A stretch of DNA of 64,000 nt, taken from Rutidosis leptorrhynchoides (lineage: Eukaryota; Streptophyta; Magnoliopsida; Asterales; Asteraceae). The position numbers and the translations under genes were made by a program. The DNA lies in NCBI RefSeq assembly GCF_046630445.1, contig NC_092337.1, forward strand, positions 357,794,001-357,858,000, read 5' to 3'. Positions 46,395 through 59,772 of this stretch are shown piece by piece. How positions within the stretch are numbered: the stretch's first letter is position 1; each line of letters begins with the position of its first letter. The notes beneath the pieces were generated by a model that was not told the DNA's origin, did no database searches, and saw only the letters and a program-made list of their open reading frames with translations.

Positions 46395-46680
46395 AAGCTT
46401 TAAATCAAATTTTAACACATTTTTAATAAAGCGATATTAACCCAAACAAAAAATTTCCAAGCTGACCTGGCAGCTCGACCCCAGCCAGGGGCTCTGCCCC
46501 TTGGATCCCGCTATTAGGGGCGCTGCCCCCGAACCCCCGTCATAAATACGATAAGTTCAAACAAGTGTGCACTCCCCACTTCCCCAAACTTGTTCGATAT
46601 TTATCAAGGTTATTTTGGTTAACAAATTAATCCCATTACACTTAAATCATATTGGTGACACAAATCACCAACAATGAATA
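46395..46680. mobile_element. unidentified GC-rich insert in the solo LTR
   Basis: About 280 bases with no counterpart in the other Tekay LTRs, where the two flanks are joined by a short AT-rich stretch. It contains two 13-base hairpins, GGGGCTCTGCCCC (46488-46500) and GGGGCGCTGCCCC (46517-46529). Edges are approximate and I see no clear terminal repeats or target duplication. Confidence 0.45.
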
Positions 46681-47238
46681 TATCTTAATATGATACATAT
46701 GTATTTAGTAAGGCGTGGCTATAACGATAATCGTTATATATATCGTTTCGAGTTTCATAATTCAATAGTCTCATTTTATGTATATAACTCATTGTTAATA
46801 TACCTAGTGAGATACTTACTTTTCATAATATCATGTTAGCTATATACATATCCATATATATATCATCATATAGTTTTTACAAGTTTTAACGTTCGTGAAT
46901 CGCCGGTCAATTTGGGTGGTCAATTGTCTACATGAAACTTATTTCAATTAATCAAGTCTTAACAAGTTTGATTGCTTAACATGTTGGAAACATTTAATCA
47001 TGTAAATATCAATTTCATTTAATATATATAAACATGGAAAAGTTCGGGTCACTACAATCACTGCCGGGAACAAGGGTGGGTTTACCCTTCAAAGCCTTGT
47101 GTAAACCGGACTGAATCAACACATCCTTGACTTGAACCTGCCATAAGCCAAAATTGATCCTTCCATCAAATTTCTCTACATCAAACCTCATCGGACTGAA
47201 CTTCGACATCGTATCTGTATCCTAAGAACAACACTTTC

Positions 47239-47420
47239 TCTGATTTTGCCCACGTTTCGACTGGCCGACAGATGTAGTGGAGTGGCACACAGGATCCGTT
47301 AAATTGGAAAATCCAACACCAGGTCCACTACAAATTCTTGACACCACTTACTCCGAATCAGAAAAATATTGTCAAACCAGATACCCTATACGATCAATAG
47401 AACTCGTTTCTGATGTGGAC
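47239..47420 (-). other. Copia leader, related to the Athila leader
   Basis: Lies between primer site and gag ATG. 47239-47260 is identical to 25434-25455 in Athila, and the neighbouring 150 bases can be aligned with scattered differences. Confidence 0.7.
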
Positions 47421-47489
47421 GATCCACTCCCGTGGCAACCACAGAGCATACTCTGACTCCTATAACCGAGACCCTCCGTCAAACCTGAC

Positions 47490-47501
47490 GCTCTGATACC
47501 A
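47490..47501 (-). other. Copia primer binding site (Met tRNA type)
   Basis: GCTCTGATACCA on the plus strand, TGGTATCAGAGC on the element strand, two bases from the LTR. Confidence 0.9.
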
Positions 47502-47503
47502 GT

Positions 47504-47807
47504 TGTTGGGAAATTACGGTTTCACTAATTCCCAACACCCAACCCAATGAAAAACAGTAAAGAAATAAGAACAATCCACAACACAAGAATTTAACGTGGA
47601 AACTCCAAAAACAGGAGAAAAACTACGGGACTTCAAAGAGAGAAATACACTATATCACAAATTGTTACAATGACATAGATAACTCTCTTAAGCCAACTAC
47701 ACTCTCCAATGTATTTAACTAAAACAACTCCCAAACAAGGGTAAGAAAGAAAGAAATAATCAAATACTTAAAGTGTATTGATTGGTGCAAGTTGGAATGA
47801 TGCCCAT
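47504..47807 (-). repeat. Copia 5' LTR, left part
   Basis: Shows the uninterrupted sequence across the site used by the solo LTR in the other Copia LTR. It stops at CCCAT (47803-47807), where another Tekay LTR begins. Confidence 0.88.
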
Positions 47808-48968
47808 TGAAATGTCCCGTTCATATTGATTATAAACGTTCCATATTAATTGATTTTGTTGCGAGGTTTTGACCTCTATATGAGACGTTTTTCAAAGACT
47901 GCATTATTTTTTAAAACAAACCATAACCTTTATTTTATCGACAAGGTTAAAAGGACACCACCTAGACTATCAAAAATGATAATCTAAAAATATCACACTT
48001 ACGCACTACCAATACATATTGGTTTACAATATTAATATGTTACAACAAAGTAAATCTCGAATGCAGTTTTAAACAATATTATACAAGCATGCTGACACCA
48101 AATCTTGTCCATATATTAGCATGCAATAGCGGAAGCTCTTAATAATCACCTGAGAATAAACATGCTTTAAAACGTCAACAAAAATGTTGGTGAGTTATAG
48201 GTTTAACCTATATATCAAATTGTAATAATAGACCACAAGATTTCATCTTTCAATAACATGTAATCTGCATAAAAATCATTCGTATGGTTGAACACCTGGT
48301 AACCGACATTAACAAATGCATCTAGAATATCCCCATATATAAATATCGAAGTAATAAAGTAGTTCAAATTCTCTGACTGGGGCTTTTCAATGGCCCATAG
48401 ATCTATCTTTAGGATTCGCGTCAATTGGTGTCAATTATAATAAAAACCAATTCTTAGGTTACCAAGTTCAACAAGGGCGATATCCGGTATAACGATTCAA
48501 CATAGAATGTAGTTTCAATACTTATGTATATTTTGTAAATCATTTTCAAAACTGCATGTATTCTCATCCCAAAATATTAGATTTTAAAAGTGGGACTATA
48601 ACTCACTTTCACAGATTTTTACTTCGTCGGGAAGTAAGACTTGGCTACTGGTCGATTCACGAACCTACAACAAATATGTACATATATATCAAAGTATGTT
48701 CAAAATATAGTTACAACATTTTTAATAAGTTTTAATGTTTTAAGTTTATTAAGTCAGCTGTCTTCGTTAGTAACCTACAACTAGTTGTCCACAGTTAGAT
48801 GTGCAGAAATAAAGCAATATATATATCTCGAATCAATCCACGACCTCGTGTATACAAGCCTCTGGCTAGATCACAACTCAAAGTATATATAATATTTTGG
48901 AATTAACCTCAACCCTGTATAGCTAACTCCAACATTACTGCATATAGAGTGTCTATGGTTGTTCCGAA

Positions 48969-48976
<8 letters not shown>

Positions 48977-49044
<68 letters not shown>
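48977..49044. repeat. (AT)n microsatellite
   Basis: About 34 AT units within the Tekay LTR. Confidence 0.95.
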
Positions 49045-49046
<2 letters not shown>

Positions 49047-50139
49047 GTCGATATGATATGTCAAAACATTGTATTCATGTCTATGGTATCCCAAGATTAC
49101 ATAATATATTAGAATACATGTATAATACAATATGAGTTAGCTAGGATATGATTAATATAGATTTGTTACCAATTTTCACGTAGCTACAACAAGAAAAATT
49201 ATCCAATCTTGTTTTACCCATAACTTCTTCGTTTTAAATCCGTTTTGAGTGATTCAAGTTGCTATGGTTTCATATTGAACTTAAGTTTATGAATCTAAAT
49301 AGAAAAAATATAAGCTTATAGTCAGAAATACAGATTACAAGTCATTTTTATAAAGGTAGTCATTTTAGTCGAAAGAACGACGTCTAGATGACTATTTTGG
49401 AAAACAAACTTCCACTTTGAGTTTAACTATGGTTTTTGGATATAATTTCATGTTCATAAGAAAAATCTTTTTCCCAGAAGAACAACTTTTAAATCAAATT
49501 TTATCATAGTTTTTAATAAATAACCCAAAACAGCCCGCGGTGTTACTACGACGGCGTATATCCGGTTTTACGGTGTTTTTCGTGTTTTCGGGTTTTAAAT
49601 CATTAAGTTAGCATATCATATAGATATAGAATATGTGTTTAGTTGATTTTAAAAGTCAAGTTAGAATGATTAACTTTTTTTTGCGAACAAGTTTAGAATT
49701 AACTAAACTATGTTCTAGTGATTACATGTTCAAATCTTTGAATAAGATAGTTATACATATATGAATCGAATGATGTTATGAACATCATTACTACCTCAAG
49801 TTTAGTAGGTAAACCTACTGAAAATGATGAAAAAATAACTTGAACTTCAAAGGATATTTGATGGATTGGAAGTTCTTGAAATAGAATCATGACACAAAAA
49901 CAAGTTCAAGTAAGATTATTACTCGAATTAAGATAGTTATAGTTATAGAAATTGAATCAAAGCTTGAATATGAATATTACCTTGATTTAGAAAGATAACC
50001 TACTGTAAATAACAAAGGTTTCTTGATCTTAGATGATTGCTTGGAATGGATTAGGAAACTTGGAAGTAAACTTGTAAACTTGGAAGTGTTCTTGATGTGT
50101 TCTTGAGTAATTGTTTTTATGATGATTATAGGTAATAAC

Positions 50140-53100
50140 TGAAATGTCCCGTTCTTATTGATTAAAAACGTTCCATATTAATTGATTTCGTTGCGAGGTT
50201 TTGACCTCTATATGAGACGTTTTTCAAAGACTGCATTCATTTTAAAACAAACCATAACCTTTATTTCATCAATAAAGGTTTAAAAAGCTTTACGTAGATT
50301 ATCAAATAATGATAATCTAAAATATCCTATTTACACACGACCATTACATAATGGTTTACAATACAAATATGTTACAACAAAATAAGTTTCTTGAATGCAG
50401 TTTTTACACAATATCATACAAGCATGGACTCCAAATCTCGTCCTTATTTAAGTATGCGATAGCGGAAGCTCTTAATAATCACCTGAGAATAAACATGCTT
50501 AAAACGTCAACAAAAATGTTGGTGAGTTATAGGTTTAACCTATATATATCAAATCATAATAATAGACCACAAGATTTCATATTTCAATACACATCCCATA
50601 CGTAGAGATAAAAGTCATTCATATGGTGAACACCTGGTAACCGACATTAACAAGATGCATATATAAGAATATCCCCATCATTCCGGGACACCCTTCAGAT
50701 ATGATATAAATTTCAAAGTACTAAAGCATCCGGTACTTTGGATGGGGTTTGTTAGACCCAATAGATCTATCTTTAGGATTCGCGTCAATTAGGGTGTCTG
50801 TTCCCTAATTCTTAGATTACCAGACTTAATAAAAAGGGGCATATTCGATTTCGATAATTCAACCATAGAATGTAGTTTCACGTACTTGTGTCTATTTTGT
50901 AAATCATTTATAAAACCTGCATGTATTCTCATCCCAAAAATATTAGATTTTAAAAGTGGGACTATAACTCACTTTCACAGATTTTTACTTCGTCGGGAAG
51001 TAAGATTGGCCACTGGTTGATTCACGAACCTATAACAATATATACATATATATCAAAGTATGTTCAAAATATATTTACAACACTTTTAATATATTTTGAT
51101 GTTTTAAGTTTATTAAGTCAGCTGTCCTCGTTAGTAACCTAAAACTAGTTGTCCACAGTTAGATGTACAGAAATAAATCGATAAATATTATCTTGAATCA
51201 ATCCACGACCCAGTGTATACGTATCTCAGTATTGATCACAACTCAAACTATATATATTTTGGAATCAACCTCAACCCTGTATAGCTAACTCCAACATTCA
51301 CATATAGAGTGTCTATGGTTGTTCCGAAATATATATAGATGTGTCGACATGATAGGTCGAAACATTGTATACGTGTCTATGGTATCTCAAGATTACATAA
51401 TATACAATACAAGTTGATTAAGTTATGGTTGGAATAGATTTGTTACCAATTTTCACGTAGCTAAAATGAGAAAAATTATCCAATCTTGTTTTACCCATAA
51501 CTTCTTCATTTTAAATCCGTTTTGAGTGAATCAAATTGCAATGGTTTCATATTGAACTCTATTTTATGAATCTAAACAGAAAAAGTATAGGTTTATAGTC
51601 GGAAAAATAAGTTACAAGTCGTTTTTGTAAAGGTAGTCATTTCAGTCGAAAGAACGACGTCTAGATGACCATTTTAGAAAACATACTTCCACTTTGAGTT
51701 TAACCATAATTTTTGGATATAGTTTCATGTTCATAATAACAATCATTTTCTCAGAATAACAAATTTTAAATCAAAGTTTATCATAGTTTTTAACTAACTA
51801 ACCCAAAACAGCCCGCGGTGTTACTACGACGACGTAAATCCGGTTTTACGGTGTTTTTCGTGTTTCCAGGTTTTAAATCATTAAGTTAGCATATCATATA
51901 GAGATAGAACATGTGTTTAGTTGATTTTAAAAGTCAAGTTAGAAGGATTAACTTTTGTTTGCGAACAAGTTTAGAATTAACTAAACTATGTTCTAGTGAT
52001 TACAAGTTTAAACCTTCGAATAAGATAGCTTTATATGTATGAATCGAATGATGTTATGAACATCATTACTACCTTAAGTTCCTTGGATAAACCTATTGGA
52101 AAAGAGAAAAATGGATCTAGCTTCAACGGATCCTTGGATGGCTCGAAGTTCTTGAAGCAGAATCATGACACGAAAACAAGTTCAAGTAAGATCATCACTT
52201 GAAATAAGATTGTTATAGTTATAGAAATTGAACCAAAGTTTGAATATGATTATTACCTTGTATTAGAATGATAACCTACTGTAAGAAACATAGATTTCTT
52301 GAGGTTGGATGATCACCTTACAAGATTGGAAGTGAGCTAGCAAACTTGAAAGTATTCTTGATTTTATGTAACTAGAACTTGTAGAATTTATGAAGAACAC
52401 TTAGAACTTGAAGATAGAACTTGAGATAGATTAATTAGATGAAGAAAATTGAAGAATGAAAGTGTTTGTAGGTGTTTTTGGTCGTTGGTGTATGGATTAG
52501 ATATAAAGGATATGTAATTTTGTTTTCATGTAAATAAGTCATGAATGATTACTCATATTTTTGTAATTTTATGAGATATTTCATGCTAGTTGCCAAATGA
52601 TGGTTCCCACATGTGTTAGGTGACTCACATGGGCTACTAAGAGCTGATCATTGGAGTGTATATACCAATAGTACATACATCTAAAAGCTGTGTATTGTAC
52701 GAGTACGAATACGGGTGCATACGAGTAGAATTGTTGATGAAACTGAACGAGGATGTAATTGTAAGCATTTTTGTTAAGTAGAAGTATTTTGATAAGTGTA
52801 TTGAAGTCTTTCAAAAGTGTATAAATACATATTAAAACACTACATGTATATACATTTTAACTGAGTCGTTAAGTCATCGTTAGTCGTTACATGTAAGTGT
52901 TGTTTTGAAACCTTTAGGTTAACGATCTTGTTAAATACTGTTAACCCAATGTTTATAATATCAAATGAGATTTTAAATTATTATATTATCATGATATTAT
53001 CATGTTTGAATATCTATTAATATGATATATATATATACATTAAATGTCTTTACAACGATAATCGTTACATATATGTCTCATTTAAAAATCATAAATTAGT

Positions 53101-53391
53101 AGTCTTGTTTTTACATATGTAGTTCATTGTTAATATACTTAATGATATGTTTACTTATCATAGTATCATGTTAACTATATATATATCCATATATATGTCA
53201 TCATATAGTTTTTACAAGTTTTAACGTTCGTGAATCACCGGTCAACTTGGGTGGTCAATTGTCTATATGAAACATATTTCAATCAATCAAGTCTTAACAA
53301 GTTTGATTTCTTAACATGTTGGAAACATTTAATCATGTAAATATCAATCTCAATTAATATATATAAACATGGAAAATTTCGGGTCACTACA
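50140..53391 (-). repeat. Tekay-2 3' LTR (3252 bp)
   Basis: Edges TGAAATGTCCC and GGGTCACTACA. Contains the hairpin AACCTTTATT...AATAAAGGTT. A frame at 50351-50605 on the other strand also occurs in the 5' LTR and is not a gene. Confidence 0.93.
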
Positions 53392-53406
53392 GTACCTACC
53401 CGTTAA
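53392..53406 (-). other. Tekay-2 polypurine tract
   Basis: TTAACGGGTAGGTAC on the element strand, directly before the 3' LTR. It overlaps the end of the gag-pol frame. Confidence 0.65.
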
Positions 53407-56400
53407 ATAAATTTCGTCCCGAAATTTTTAGCTGTTGAAGGTGTTGACGAATCTTCTGGAAATAGATGCGGGTATTTCTTCTTCATCTGATCTTCACGCT
53501 CCCAGGTGAACTCGGGTCCTCTACGAGCATTCCATCGAACCTTAACAATTGGTATCTTGTTTTGCTTAAGTCTTTTAACCTCACGATCCATTATTTCGAC
53601 GGGTTCTTCGATGAATTGAAGTTTTTCGTTGATTTGGATTTCATCTAACGGAATAGTGAGATCTTCTTTAGCAAAAAATTTCTTCAAATTCGAGACGTGG
53701 AAAGTGTTATGTACAGCCGCGAGTTGTTGAGGTAACTCAAGTCGGTAAGCTACTGGTCCGACACGATCAATAATCTTGAATGGTCCAATATACCTTGGAT
53801 TTAATTTCCCTCATTTACCAAATCGAACAACGCCTTTCCAAGGTGCAACTTTAAGCATGACCATCTCTCCAATTTCAAATTCTATATCTTTTCTTTTAAT
53901 GTCAGCGTAGCTCTTTTGTCGACTCTGGGCGGTTTCCAACCATTGTTGAATTTGGATGATCTTCTCGGTAGTTTCTTATATAATCTCCGGACCCGTAATT
54001 TGTCTATCCCCCACTTCACTCCAACAAATCGGAGACCTGCACTTTCTACCATAAAGTGCTTCAAACGGCGCCATCTCAATGCTTGAATGGTAGCTGTTGT
54101 TGTAGGAAAATTCTGCTAACGGTAGATGTCGATCCCAACTGTTTCCGAAATCAATAACACATGCTCGTAGCATGTCTTCAAGCGTTTGTATCGTCCTTTC
54201 GCTCTGCCCATCAGTTTGTGGATGATAGGCAGTACTCATGTCTAGACGAGTTCCTAATGCTTGCTGTAATGTCTGCCAGAATCTTGAAATAAATCTACCA
54301 TCCCTATCAGAGATAATAGATATTGGTATTCCGTGTCTGGAGACGACTTCCTTCAAATACAGTCGTGCTAACTTCTCCATCTTGTCATCTTCTCTTATTG
54401 GCAGGAAGTGTGCTGATTTGGTGAGACGATCAACTATTACCCAAATAGTATCAAAACCACTTGCAGTCCTTGGCAATTTAGTGATGAAATCCATGGTAAT
54501 GTTTTCCCATTTCCATTTCGGGATTTCGGGTTGTTGAAGTAGACCTGATGGTTTCTGATGCTCAGCTTTGACCTTAGAACACGTCAAACATTCTCCTACA
54601 TATTTAGCAACATCGGCTTTCATACCCGGCCACCAAAAATGTTTCTTGAGATCCTTGTACATCTTCCCCGTTCCAGGATGTATTGAGTATCTGGTTTTAT
54701 GAGCTTCTCTAAGTACCATTTCTCTCATATCTCTAAATTTTGGTACCCAAATCCTTTCAACCCTATACCGGGTTCCGTCTTCCCGAATATTAAGATGCTT
54801 CTCCGATCCCTTGGGTATTTCATCCTTTAAATTTTCCTCTTTTAAAACTCCTTGTTGTGCCTCCTTTATTTGAATAGTAAGGTTATTATGAATCATTATA
54901 TTCATAGATTTTACTCGAATGGGTTCTCTGTCCTTCCTGCTCAAGGCATCGGCTACCACATTTGCCTTTCCCGGGTGGTAACGAATCTCAAAGTCGTAAT
55001 CATTCAATAATTCAATCCACCTACGCTGCCTCATATTCAGTTGTTTCTGATTAAATATGTGTTGAAGACTTTTGTGGTCGGTATATATAATATTTTTGAC
55101 CCCATATAAGTAGTGCCTCCAAGTCTTTAATGCAAAAACAACCGCGCCTAATTCCAAATCATGCGTCGTATAATTTTGTTCGTGAATCTTCAATTGTCTA
55201 GACGCATAAGCAATCACCTTCGTTCGTTGCATTAATACACAACCGAGACCTTGCTTTGATGCGTCACAATAAATCACAAAATCATCATTCCCTTCAGGCA
55301 ATGACAATATAGGTGCTGTAGTTAGCTTTTTCTTCAATAACTGAAACGCTTTCTCTTGTTCATCATTCCATTCAAATTTCTTCCCTTTATGCGTTAATGC
55401 AGTCAAGGGTTTTGCTATTCTGGAAAAGTCTTGGATGAACCTTCTGTAGTAACCAGCTAGTCCTAAAAACTGGCGTATGTGTTTCGGAGTTTTCGGGGTT
55501 TCCCACTTTTCAACAGTTTCTATCTTTGCCGGATCCACCTTAATACCTTCTTTGTTCACTATGTGACCGAGGAATTGAACTTCTTCCAACCAAAATGCAC
55601 ACTTTGAAAACGTAGCGTACAATTCTTCCTTCCTCAATACTTCTAACACCTTTCTCAAATGTTCACCGTGTTCTTGGTCACTCTTTGAGTAAATAAGTAT
55701 GTCATCAATGAAAACAATGACAAACTTGTCAAGGTATGGTCCACACACTCGGTTCATAAGGTCCATGAACATAGCTGGTGCATTAGTTAAACCAAACGGC
55801 ATGACCATAAACTCGTAATGACCGTAACGTGTTCTGAAAGCAGTCTTTGGAATATCATCTTCTTTCACCCGCATTTGATGATACCCAGAACGTAAGTCAA
55901 TCTTTGAATAAACAGACGAGCCTTGTAGTTAATCAAATAAGTCATCAATTCTCGGCAGTGGATAACGGTTCTTGATGGTAAGTTTGTTCAACTCTCGGTA
56001 GTCGATACACAACCTGAATGTACCATCTTTCTTCTTGACAAACAAAACAGGAGCTCCCCACGGTTATGTGCTTGGTCGAATGAAACCACGCTCTAAAAGT
56101 TCTTGTAATTGGCTTTGCAGTTCTTTCATCTCGCTGGGTGCGAGTCTGTTAGGAGCACGAGCTATTGGTGCAGCTCCTGGTACAAGATCTATTTGAAATT
56201 CAACGGATCGATGTGGGGGTAATCCCGGTAATTCTTTCGGAAATACATCGGGAAATTCTTTTGCAATGGGAACATCATTGATGCTCTTTTCTTCAGTTTG
56301 TACTTTCTCGATGTGTGCTAGAACAGCATAGCAACCTTTTCTTATTAGTTTTTGTGCCTTCAAATTACTAATAAGATGTAGCTTCGTGTTGCCCTTTTCT

Positions 56401-57992
56401 CCGTACACCATTAAGGGTTTTCCTTTTTCTCGTATAATGCGAATTGAATTTTTGTAACAAACGATCTCTGCTTTCACTTCTTTCAACCAGTCCATACCGA
56501 TTATCACATCAAAACTCTCTAACTCTACTGGTATCAAATCAATCTTAAATGTTTCGCTAACCAGTTTAATTTCTCGATTCCGACATATATTATCTGCTGA
56601 AATTAATTTACCATTTGCTAATTCGAGTAAAAATTTACTATCCAAAGGCGTCAATGGACAACTTAATTTAGCACAAAAATCTCTACTCATATAGCTTCTA
56701 TCTGCACCCGAATCAAATAAAACGTAAGCAGATTTATTGTCAATAAGAAACGTACCCGTAACAAGCTCCGGGTCTTCCTGTGCCTCTGCCACATTAATAT
56801 TGAAAACTCTTCCGCGGCCTTGTCCATTCGTGTTCTCCTGGTTCGGGCAATTTCTAATAATGTGGCCCGGTTTTCCACATTTATAACAAAATACATTGGC
56901 ATAACTTGCTCCGACACTACTTGCTCCGCCATTACTCATTCCGACACCATTTGTTCCTTTCGTTCTATTAACCCCTGGTCTGTAGACCTCACACTTCGCC
57001 GCGCTATGACCATTTCTTTTACACTTGTTGCAAAATTTGGTGCAGAACCCCGAGTGATACTTTTCACACCTTTGGCATAGCTGCTTTTGATTGTTGTTAT
57101 TATTGTGGTTATTATTGTTGTTGGGATGATTGTTGTAGTTGCTGTTGTTGTTATTGTTGGGCCGTTTGTTGTAGTTGCGATTGATGTTGCGATTGTTGGG
57201 ATAATTGTTGCGATTATTGTTGTAATTGTTGTTGTTGTTGTATTGGTGATTCTTATCACCATTTTCCTCCCACTTTCTTTTGACTTGCTTCACATTGGCC
57301 TCTTCAGCAATCTGTTCTTTAATTCTTTCTTCAATCTGGTTCACTAGTTTGTGAGCCATTCTACATGCCTGTTGTATGGAGGCGGGCTCGTGTGAACTTA
57401 TATCTTCTTGGATTCTTTCCGGTAATCCTTTCACAAACGCGTCGATTTTCTCTTCCTCATCTTCGAACGCTCCCGGACACAATAGGCACAATTCTGTGAA
57501 TCGTCTTTCGTACGTGGTAATATCAAATCCTTGGGTTCGTAACCCTCTAAGTTCTGTCTTGAGCTTATTGACCCCGGTTCTGGGGCGGTACTTCTCATTC
57601 ATCAAGTGCTTGAATGCTGACCACGGTAGTGCGTACGCATCGTCTTGTCCCACTTGCTCTAGATAGGTATTCCACCATGTTAACGCAGAACCTGTGAAGG
57701 TATGCGTAGCGTACTTCACTTTGTCCTCTTCAGTACACTTACTTATGGCAAACACCGATTCGACCTTCTCGGTCCACCGTTTCAATCCGATCGGTCCTTC
57801 GGTTCCATCAAATTCCAAAGGTTTGCAGGCAGTGAATTCTTTGTAGGTGCATCCTACACGATTTCCTGTACTGCTAGATCCAAGGTTATTGTTGGTATGT
57901 AGCGCAGCCTGTACTGTGGCTATGTTTGAAGCTAGAAAAGTACGGAATTCCTCTTCATTCATATTCACGGTGTGTCGAGTAGTCGGTGCCAT
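53403..57992 (-). pseudogene. Tekay-2 gag-pol, one frame with four internal stops
   Basis: From ATG 57992 a single frame of 1530 codons runs to 53403 with no frameshift. Stops lie at 56064-56066, 55929-55931, 53976-53978 and 53811-53813. Domains: gag core (EFDGTEGPIGLKRWTEK), Asn-rich stretch, two CCHC knuckles (about residues 305-390), protease DSGADRSYMS (about 427), RT with intact FIDD (about 762), RNase H (CDASKQGLG), integrase zinc domain ([19 protein letters not shown], about 1124) and DDE core, then a chromodomain-like C-terminus ([18 protein letters not shown]). Two stops interrupt the RT N-terminal part, so this copy cannot make polymerase. Otherwise it is the better template of the two Tekay copies for reading the family. 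Confidence 0.95.
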
Positions 57993-58345
57993 TTCCTTCA
58001 AAATAATCAAATGGAACAAGTTAATCATACATAATATTAAGAGTAGTCAATAGTATCTCGTAGCATAATATGAACTCATTTATAAAAGCTTTTTCTTCAT
58101 ATTAGCGTTTTATAAGTTTAAATTCGGGTAGTACCTACCCGTTAAGTTCATACTTAGTAGCTAATATACAATTCAACTACTACAATTCTATATGAAAAAC
58201 TGATTATAATAATATTTCGCGTTCAAACTTTTACACAATATTTTACAAACTTACAATACCGCTTATTTTACATATAGCATGAAATATAGCACACAATAAA
58301 TTTGATACAAGATGGTTGTGAAGATAATTCTAGCTAGTACACAAG
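57993..58345 (-). other. spacer between F-box ORF and gag in Tekay-2, with internal PPT-like motif
   Basis: Non-coding. TTAACGGGTAGGTA on the element strand at 58145-58132, identical to the terminal polypurine region. Confidence 0.6.
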
Positions 58346-59017
58346 TCATTCAGCAAAGGCAATAAAGACACGTAATTCATACGTCCAGAAACAAGTCATG
58401 CATTCTGGTTTTACTAGGATTACTTCCCATCCTTGGTCTTGTGGAACATAACCGTTATGGCCGTTGATAAGACAGCGTGTTGTAACGTTGTCAAAGGGAC
58501 GAGGGTTACGTAATGTCCAACAGTCCCGTAACAATCTAAAAACCTCATTTCTTACCCCAATTACCGACTCCGTCACTTGTGGGAACGTTTTGTTTAATAG
58601 TTGTAGGCCGATGTTCTTGTTCTCACTTTGGTGAGAAGCGAACATTACTAATCCGTAAGCATAACATGCTTCTTTATGTTGCATGTTAGCCGCTTTTTCT
58701 AAATCACGAAGTCCAATATTCGGATATATTGAGTCAAAATAATTTCTTAACCCATTGCGTAAAATAACATTTGGGTTCCCCGCAATATATGCGTCAAAGT
58801 AAACACATCGTAACTTATGGATTTCCCAATGTGATATCCCCCATCTTTCGAACGAAAGCCTTTTATAAACCAAGGCATTCTTAGAACGTTCTTCAAATGT
58901 CTTACAAACTGATCTCGCCTTAAATAGTTGTGCCGAAGAATTCTGACCGACTCTAGACAAGATTTCATCAATCATGTCTCCGGGTAGGTCTCTTAAAATA
59001 TTGGGTTGTCTATCCAT
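58346..59017 (-). CDS. F-box protein encoded by Tekay-2
   Basis: 223 residues from ATG 59017, uninterrupted. F-box at about residues 5-50 (LPGDMIDEILSRVGQNSS, CKTFEERSKNALVYKRLSF), a helical Sel1/TPR-like middle (MQHKEACYAYGLVMFAS, NIGLQLLNKTFPQV) and a Cys/His C-terminus (RCLINGHNGY, PECMTCFWTYELRVF). Conserved with Tekay-1 along its whole length, with the middle and C-terminus best kept. It is shorter at the N-terminus by four residues and at the C-terminus by three. The splice-acceptor-like motif at 59032-59046 precedes it. In a known F-box setting it would recruit a target to SCF ubiquitin ligase; the target cannot be read from sequence. Confidence 0.8.
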   Translation of the reverse strand: MDRQPNILRDLPGDMIDEILSRVGQNSSAQLFKARSVCKTFEERSKNALVYKRLSFERWGISHWEIHKLRCVYFDAYIAGNPNVILRNGLRNYFDSIYPNIGLRDLEKAANMQHKEACYAYGLVMFASHQSENKNIGLQLLNKTFPQVTESVIGVRNEVFRLLRDCWTLRNPRPFDNVTTRCLINGHNGYVPQDQGWEVILVKPECMTCFWTYELRVFIAFAE

Positions 59018-59155
59018 TTTGTGTTTTTATACTGTAAAATAGACAAGAGTTAGATTCATAAAAAAAAATACTTATTAATACAAGCAATTTTTACATATAT
59101 CATAAAGCATAAGCACACTATATTACATATATTACACCACACGAATACAACTATC

Positions 59156-59772
59156 TTATTCCGACTTGCTTGTTTCTTGTTCTTCGGTTTTGGTTCGTTT
59201 TGCCAAGTTTCTAGGGATATATTATGTTCCCCTAATACGAGCCGTCGTTATCCACATTGGTTTAGAAAAACCTGGTGGTTTAGAGGTTCTCGGGTCATTG
59301 TTACAACTTAAGGACTTCGGGGGTTGACGATACATATAAAGTTCATCGGGGTTGGAATTAGATTTCTCTATTTTTATGCCCTTTCCCTTATTATTATTTT
59401 TTTTGCCTTTTTAAATTCAGTTGGGGTAATTTCTATAACATCATCGGAATTCTCGTCGGAATCCGATTCATCGGAGAATTGGTAATCCTCCCAATATTTT
59501 GCTTCCTTGGCGGAAACACCATTGACCATAATTAACCTTGGTCGGTTGGTTGAGGATTTTCTTTTACTTAACCGTTTTATTATTTCCCCCACCGGTTCTA
59601 TTTCTTCATCCGGTTCCGATTCTTCTTCCGGTTCCGATTCTTCTTCCGGTTCCGACTCTTCTTCCGGTTCCTCTTCGGGAACTTGTGAATCAGTCCACGA
59701 ATCATTCCAATTTACATTTGACTCTTCATTATTATTAGGTGAGTCAATGGGACTTGTTCTAGAGGTAGACAT
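59156..59772 (-). pseudogene. acidic passenger ORF A of Tekay-2, frameshifted
   Basis: ATG 59772 (MSTSRTSPIDSPNNNEESN), then an acidic repeat block (EPEEE/SEPEEE units, about residues 31-58), then the conserved part LIMVNGVSAKEAKYWEDYQF. The frame slips near 59400 in an A-rich run and the open frame ends at 59374. The homologous sequence continues in another frame to a stop at 59156-59158. The repeat block is arranged differently from Tekay-1. Unknown function. Confidence 0.7.

Noticed and set aside
46488..46529. GC hairpins as possible transcription terminators
   Set aside because: Bacterial-type terminators do not apply in plant nuclear DNA and there is no gene next to them.
50351..50605. 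84-codon frame repeated almost exactly at 60193
   Set aside because: Both lie in the two LTRs of Tekay-2 on the opposite strand; the conservation comes from the LTRs.
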